Shown here one piece after another: positions 31,310-35,466 of a stretch of 35,466 nt of DNA (its first letter is position 1; the number at the start of each line of letters is the position of its first letter). The notes beneath the pieces were generated by a model. That model searched no databases, was not told where the DNA came from, and saw only the letters and a list, made by a program, of their open reading frames with translations. The stretch covers positions 1-35,466 of the forward strand of contig NZ_JAOARH010000030.1 of NCBI RefSeq assembly GCF_025210595.1, read 5' to 3'. The position numbers and the translations under genes were made by a program. The stretch comes from Winogradskyella sp. GTDB lineage: Bacteria > Bacteroidota > Bacteroidia > Flavobacteriales > Flavobacteriaceae.

Positions 31310-34300
31310 TTATTCAATAATAAGCTTTTGTACCATGGTTTTACTACCGCTTTTTAACTGAACAAAATATAATCCAGATTTTAAAGAAGATATATTAAGT
31401 TCTGACATGTCTGAATTAATTGCTTTTTTATATATCAACTTACCCTGTATATCTATTAACTCTATAGTATATGAATCATTAAAATTAGCTAACTGTATCG
31501 TCACTAAATCTTTTGCAGGATTTGGATAAATACTAAAGCTAGCATTATTAACATCACCTACTGAAAGTGTTTCAACAAAAGTAGTAGTAAATGTATTTGT
31601 AATTATTGGTGCATTAAAATCAAAATAAATAGCTGCTGAGTTTGGTATTACTGTACCAACGTTATAACCTTGTAAAGGTTTTACTCTAAAATACACAAAA
31701 CCTATACTACCATCTGCATCATCTTGCTCAGCAGGTAAATTAATGTTACTAAATACCCACTCTAGATTGTTATCTATTCTAGTTACTACATAATCATGAC
31801 TAGATCTCAGCATCTGAAATGTTGACTGATCTAACTGACTATCTAAAACATCCTCAATTCTAATATTAATTGCTTCGGCTGTTCCTAAATTTTGAAAACG
31901 GACTGTATAGTATAACCATTCGTCGCTTGCTACAAAATCATCATAAACAACCTCTGGACCATGAGCTTCCATTTTATCGTTAGGATCATATGCACCTATA
32001 ACTTCTTCTGTAACTGTAGTTGAATTGTTTTCTGTAACCATATCATTTACTGCTGTAGTATAAGTAGCTGTGTTAGTAACCATTTCACCAAGAACCACAG
32101 TTGCTGGTGTCATTAACGAGATAGAAACCGTAATACTATTTCCTGGCGCTAAATCTGTAAACTGAACGTTAAAACCATCGGTTGTTGTTGCTGTGGTAAA
32201 ATTAGAACCTTCACTAATTGCATTAATTACTAAATCCTCATCTAGAGTATATTCAACTGTTCCTGAAACCGTTGTTAACCCAAAATTATTAATAACAAGA
32301 TAGTTTAAATGGTCAAAGCCAGGTCTTGGTGCTTGCTGACTTATAAGATATAATCCAATATCTTCACAGGTTCCTGCATCAACTATTGGAAACTCAACAT
32401 CTACACTCTCACCAAACAAAACGCTTACATCATCAAAACTTAGAGTAGAAACATCAAAACAATCTTCATATTCATCATAGAAATAATAATTAAAATCGTA
32501 AGTGTTGAGTTCATCATCGCTTGCAATTGTAAATGCACCTGTAGAAGACGCTACAGTATTTATAATCCCATCATTATTAACTTCATATGTAAAATAGCCA
32601 TTAGTAAAATTAAACTCACCTGAATCTACAGCCATATTAGCATTGTTATCATTAAATGCTGAAACATTAATAAGACCTACGGTAGAGCAATCTAAAAACG
32701 AAACTGCAACTTCATCTTGTGATAGTACATCACAATTTTCATTATATGCAATTAACGTATAAACTCCAGACTCAGACACTTCAATCTCACCTTCATCTTC
32801 ACCAGAAACTAACAATACTCCATTAAAATACCATTCATAATTATCTGCAAAAGGCGTTGTAGCGTCAATAACAACTGTATCTTCTACCAATTCACAAACA
32901 TTAATATCTGGTCCTAAATCAATTTCGAGCTCAGCTGTAAGGCTACCTGCATCTTCTTGCCCCAAGTTAGTTTGCTCAATTGAAATTGTCCCTAAATGCC
33001 CACTAAAATTTGTTACTAGTAATAAATATACTTCACCATACTGAGCATTATCAATGGTAAAACTTTCAATTGGTGCCGCAGAATAACTACAATCTACAAT
33101 ATTACCAAAAGGATAAAAATTTGGGTCTATTAAGTTGTTAGGACACGTTGGGCAATCTTCTAGTAAAATATTAGAACATGCTTCATCAACAGAATTAAAA
33201 GGTCCCCAAATTGCAAAGTCAACATCTAAGCCAGATAACCCATCTGCAGTAGTCTGCTGTATTTCAACCTCTATAGTTCCTGAACTTCCTATTTGAAGAG
33301 TGTTCCATGTTGGGTTTGGAGTTGTAGATAAACATGCTACATTTCCCAAACCAGGTACACTTACAGCATTAGCTGTTGTAAATGTTCCGTTAGATGAACA
33401 AAAAGGAACAGCTTGTTCACAAGCAAAACTAGCAGCTGTTTCTCTAATACAAATATCAAACGTAGCTGTTTCTTCTACACTTCCACTCGAAAAAACCCTT
33501 ACAAAGTATGTAGATCCAACAACCAACTGAGTTGCTGCTGATGTAATTGATTCATCACAATAAAGTTCTGTGAGATTATCACATGTACCCTCATAAACAG
33601 TATGATCTAAGTTTGGTGTACCACCAACAACATTTTGAACACTTATGATTTGATTTTCGGAAGTGGCCTCGAATTGAAACCAAACATCATCATTAGGAAC
33701 ACCAGAACAAAAGTCATTTGAAATACCAGAATCTGTAGCTCCAAAAATAGTTCCTGAACCTAAATAATCACAAGCTTGGCTAGCATTTAAATCTAAAACA
33801 ATAGCATCACAAGGTTCATCATTTGCTGGTGGGCAAGTTAAAACCTCTAAAGAATCACTAGACACAAAACAGTTTATATCTTGATCATTATTAACCGTTA
33901 AGATAATTTCTTGTAAAAAAGGAAATGGACCTACTTGATATATTCCTACTCCATTTACTGAAGTTGTACTATCATCAAAATTATTTGATATTGTTAAAGA
34001 AGTAGCATCACCCAAATTGGTAATATCTACATCCACTAAAAATTGATCGCCATTATCACAATCATTTATAATAGCAAAATCAACTTCTGGGTTAACACAA
34101 GTAGCACAACTAACGGTATAATTAATACCAGAAGACAAGCTTCCAGAGCCAGATGCGCAACTAACAGACCCATCAGAGTTTATATAAAACGAAATAGAAT
34201 CTCCACTAGATTGAAATGATAAACCACTTAAATCACCATTATTACCATAATTATTATCTGACAGAGCATAACCTGGAAATGGTGAACCATTAGAATCTAA

Positions 34301-35269
34301 AACAACAAACTCATCCCAACCGCTTTCTACATTACCAGAGTTAAAAACTAAATTTAAAGGAGAACCATCATTACTTGTAAATGTGAAAATTTCCGGATTA
34401 GTACTACCTCCGTTTTCATAACAATAATCTAAATTTATTGGTCCAGAGCTACAATCTATTGTATGGTTAGTTTCTGGTGGTGTAAAAAATGTAAAACGTC
34501 CAGAAAAATCAGAGGTTTCATTACCATCACATACGGCTTGTACAAAAAAGTCGTACGATGTACTTTGTGTTAGACCAGTTAAAGAGTAAGGGTTCGTTGT
34601 AACATTATTTATAAGCGTTCCTGTTCCTTGCACAAATCCTATAGGTCCATATTCTATATTCCATAATGTAGCAGTACCAGTTTCTGTCCAAACCAAATCG
34701 GCTGAACTTCCTGAAAGATTTACAGCATCTAAACTAGCAGGAAAAGGACAAGAAGGTCCTTCTTCTATACATATGTCTGCAGTACCTGTTGCAGAATCTC
34801 TCCAAAAAACAGCAATATAAGTATTACCAGGTGTTAAGCCTCCTATCACTTCTGAGCTATCGCCTGCATCAAATGTATTATTAGTACAAGCAGAAACAGC
34901 TGTACCATCACAAGATTCATAAACTTCTAAACCAATATTATTGGCCGAACCTCCAAAATTCATAACAACAGAACCCGTTGAAGGAGCTGAAAAACTTATG
35001 AAATAACCATAATTTCCTGCAGCATCACACGACGGGTTTTCCCCACTCGCATCAATATCTGTAGCTATTGAAAAATCTAAAGTTATGGATGAAGCTACTG
35101 AACAATCTGTTTCGACATTTACAGTAGTAGGATTATTACAAGATTCGCCAGAAAAATCAAACAGCGCATCAGAATTTATACTTTTCTCAGTTAAACAATA
35201 TCCTTGCGAGAAAACAAATAAAAATGAAAAAGTTAAAAGCAGAACGCTTCTAGATAGTTTTAATTTCAT
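31310..35269 (-). CDS. Large multidomain T9SS-secreted surface protein
   Basis: A 1319-residue secreted protein. I chose the ATG at 35269, which gives signal peptide MKLKLSRSVLLLTFSFLFVF; the longer frame starts with TTG and adds 16 poor residues. Apparent domains are a pre-peptidase-C-like beta domain (about 40-170), fibronectin III (about 172-262, TGLTQSTSYDFFVQAVC), a CUB-like domain (about 265-390), another pre-peptidase-C-like domain (about 480-610) and a Cys-containing domain at about 610-760 (WNTLQIGSSGTIEVEI). Then come an Ig-like region, a DUF7619-like/DUF11-like beta domain (about 1090-1220, YDPNDKMEAHGP, VRFQNLGTAEAINIRI) and a type A sorting domain (about 1245-1319). Many Cys pairs fit extracellular folding. 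It is a likely adhesin. Confidence 0.9.
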   Translation of the reverse strand: MKLKLSRSVLLLTFSFLFVFSQGYCLTEKSINSDALFDFSGESCNNPTTVNVETDCSVASSITLDFSIATDIDASGENPSCDAAGNYGYFISFSAPSTGSVVMNFGGSANNIGLEVYESCDGTAVSACTNNTFDAGDSSEVIGGLTPGNTYIAVFWRDSATGTADICIEEGPSCPFPASLDAVNLSGSSADLVWTETGTATLWNIEYGPIGFVQGTGTLINNVTTNPYSLTGLTQSTSYDFFVQAVCDGNETSDFSGRFTFFTPPETNHTIDCSSGPINLDYCYENGGSTNPEIFTFTSNDGSPLNLVFNSGNVESGWDEFVVLDSNGSPFPGYALSDNNYGNNGDLSGLSFQSSGDSISFYINSDGSVSCASGSGSLSSGINYTVSCATCVNPEVDFAIINDCDNGDQFLVDVDITNLGDATSLTISNNFDDSTTSVNGVGIYQVGPFPFLQEIILTVNNDQDINCFVSSDSLEVLTCPPANDEPCDAIVLDLNASQACDYLGSGTIFGATDSGISNDFCSGVPNDDVWFQFEATSENQIISVQNVVGGTPNLDHTVYEGTCDNLTELYCDESITSAATQLVVGSTYFVRVFSSGSVEETATFDICIRETAASFACEQAVPFCSSNGTFTTANAVSVPGLGNVACLSTTPNPTWNTLQIGSSGTIEVEIQQTTADGLSGLDVDFAIWGPFNSVDEACSNILLEDCPTCPNNLIDPNFYPFGNIVDCSYSAAPIESFTIDNAQYGEVYLLLVTNFSGHLGTISIEQTNLGQEDAGSLTAELEIDLGPDINVCELVEDTVVIDATTPFADNYEWYFNGVLLVSGEDEGEIEVSESGVYTLIAYNENCDVLSQDEVAVSFLDCSTVGLINVSAFNDNNANMAVDSGEFNFTNGYFTYEVNNDGIINTVASSTGAFTIASDDELNTYDFNYYFYDEYEDCFDVSTLSFDDVSVLFGESVDVEFPIVDAGTCEDIGLYLISQQAPRPGFDHLNYLVINNFGLTTVSGTVEYTLDEDLVINAISEGSNFTTATTTDGFNVQFTDLAPGNSITVSISLMTPATVVLGEMVTNTATYTTAVNDMVTENNSTTVTEEVIGAYDPNDKMEAHGPEVVYDDFVASDEWLYYTVRFQNLGTAEAINIRIEDVLDSQLDQSTFQMLRSSHDYVVTRIDNNLEWVFSNINLPAEQDDADGSIGFVYFRVKPLQGYNVGTVIPNSAAIYFDFNAPIITNTFTTTFVETLSVGDVNNASFSIYPNPAKDLVTIQLANFNDSYTIELIDIQGKLIYKKAINSDMSELNISSLKSGLYFVQLKSGSKTMVQKLIIE

Positions 35270-35376
35270 AAGATTGGTTTTATAATTCCCTAAATGTAAG
35301 AAATTTAATTCACACAATTACTTCTATAAAGTTAAGAGAACAATATATTTGTTTAAACAGAAATTAAAAAGCGGTT

Positions 35377-35466
35377 TTGAGTAAGATTGAAGTTGAAAAG
35401 TGTAATTTTGAACACGATTTAATCACCATTTTGCACTATGATGAAGTTTATATCGAGCCCACAAAA
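35377..35466 (+). CDS. Possible start of a further + strand gene, truncated at window edge
   Basis: After a stop at 35365-35367 the frame stays open to the end of the window. From a TTG at 35377 it reads KIEVEKCNFEHDLITILHYD and continues in the same protein-like style. The composition is plausible, but 30 residues are too few to identify. Competing readings exist: a + strand ATG at 35440 (MMKFISSP...) and a minus-strand reading ending in a stop at 35420. Low confidence. Confidence 0.3.
   Translation, partial: MSKIEVEKCNFEHDLITILHYDEVYIEPTK

Noticed and set aside
35440-35466. ATG frame MMKFISSP resembling a dnaN start
   Set aside because: Only nine codons are visible, and the residues after MKFI do not match the usual DnaN N-terminus (IVSS...LLKQL). 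The frame beginning at 35377 has a better composition.

Overview
This is a chromosomal window from a low-GC Bacteroidota bacterium, almost certainly a member of the Flavobacteriaceae. The evidence is the gliding-motility gene gldI, two large secreted proteins with type IX secretion (T9SS) C-terminal sorting domains, a 500+ residue LepB, Bacteroidota-restricted families (DUF6122, DUF3810, 2TM, LETM1-related, DUF6503), and promoters of the form TTG-N19-TAnnTTTG. I saw no rRNA, tRNA, CRISPR array, transposase or prophage gene. Most of the window is ordinary core genome. The less ordinary parts are a LytTR/2TM signalling operon, a set of intergenic repeats, and the two T9SS genes.

Layout. 1-2475 (+): lepB (5' end outside the window), a WbqC-family gene and a DUF6122 membrane protein. 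2467-9040 (-): one long probable operon, in transcription order TPR membrane protein, ribH, two small bitopic membrane proteins, mutL, two tandem rhomboid proteases and an EEP-family phosphohydrolase. 9303-15344 (+): recF, a small lipoprotein, a DUF721/DciA-like gene, a penicillin-acylase-family Ntn hydrolase, a small membrane protein and a LETM1-related protein. 15349-19680 (-): a seven-gene signalling operon, in transcription order DUF2141 protein, secreted TPR protein, LytS-type histidine kinase fused to a 2TM domain, three stand-alone 2TM proteins and a LytTR response regulator. 19874-22177: a secreted serine hydrolase (+) and ndk (-) converge on a shared terminator. 22496-25198 (+): nrnA, gldI and a two-domain cyclophilin-FKBP lipoprotein. 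25398-29027: pepD (-), DUF3810 with a zinc-protease motif (+) and a DUF6503-like lipoprotein (-). 29134-35269 (-): two large T9SS substrates. The last 90 bases may hold the start of another + strand gene.

How the parts work together. The kinase, the LytTR regulator and the four 2TM domains look like one membrane-linked sensory module. A pair of 10-base direct repeats with 21-base periodicity lies just upstream of the operon's probable promoter and resembles a LytTR operator, so the operon may control itself. The PPIases and LepB serve envelope-protein export and folding, and the T9SS substrates are the kind of cargo that system handles. mutL, recF and the DciA-like gene form a scattered DNA-maintenance group. 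The two T9SS genes share a colinear 3' cassette (sorting domain, stop codon and terminator), which suggests duplication or gene conversion.
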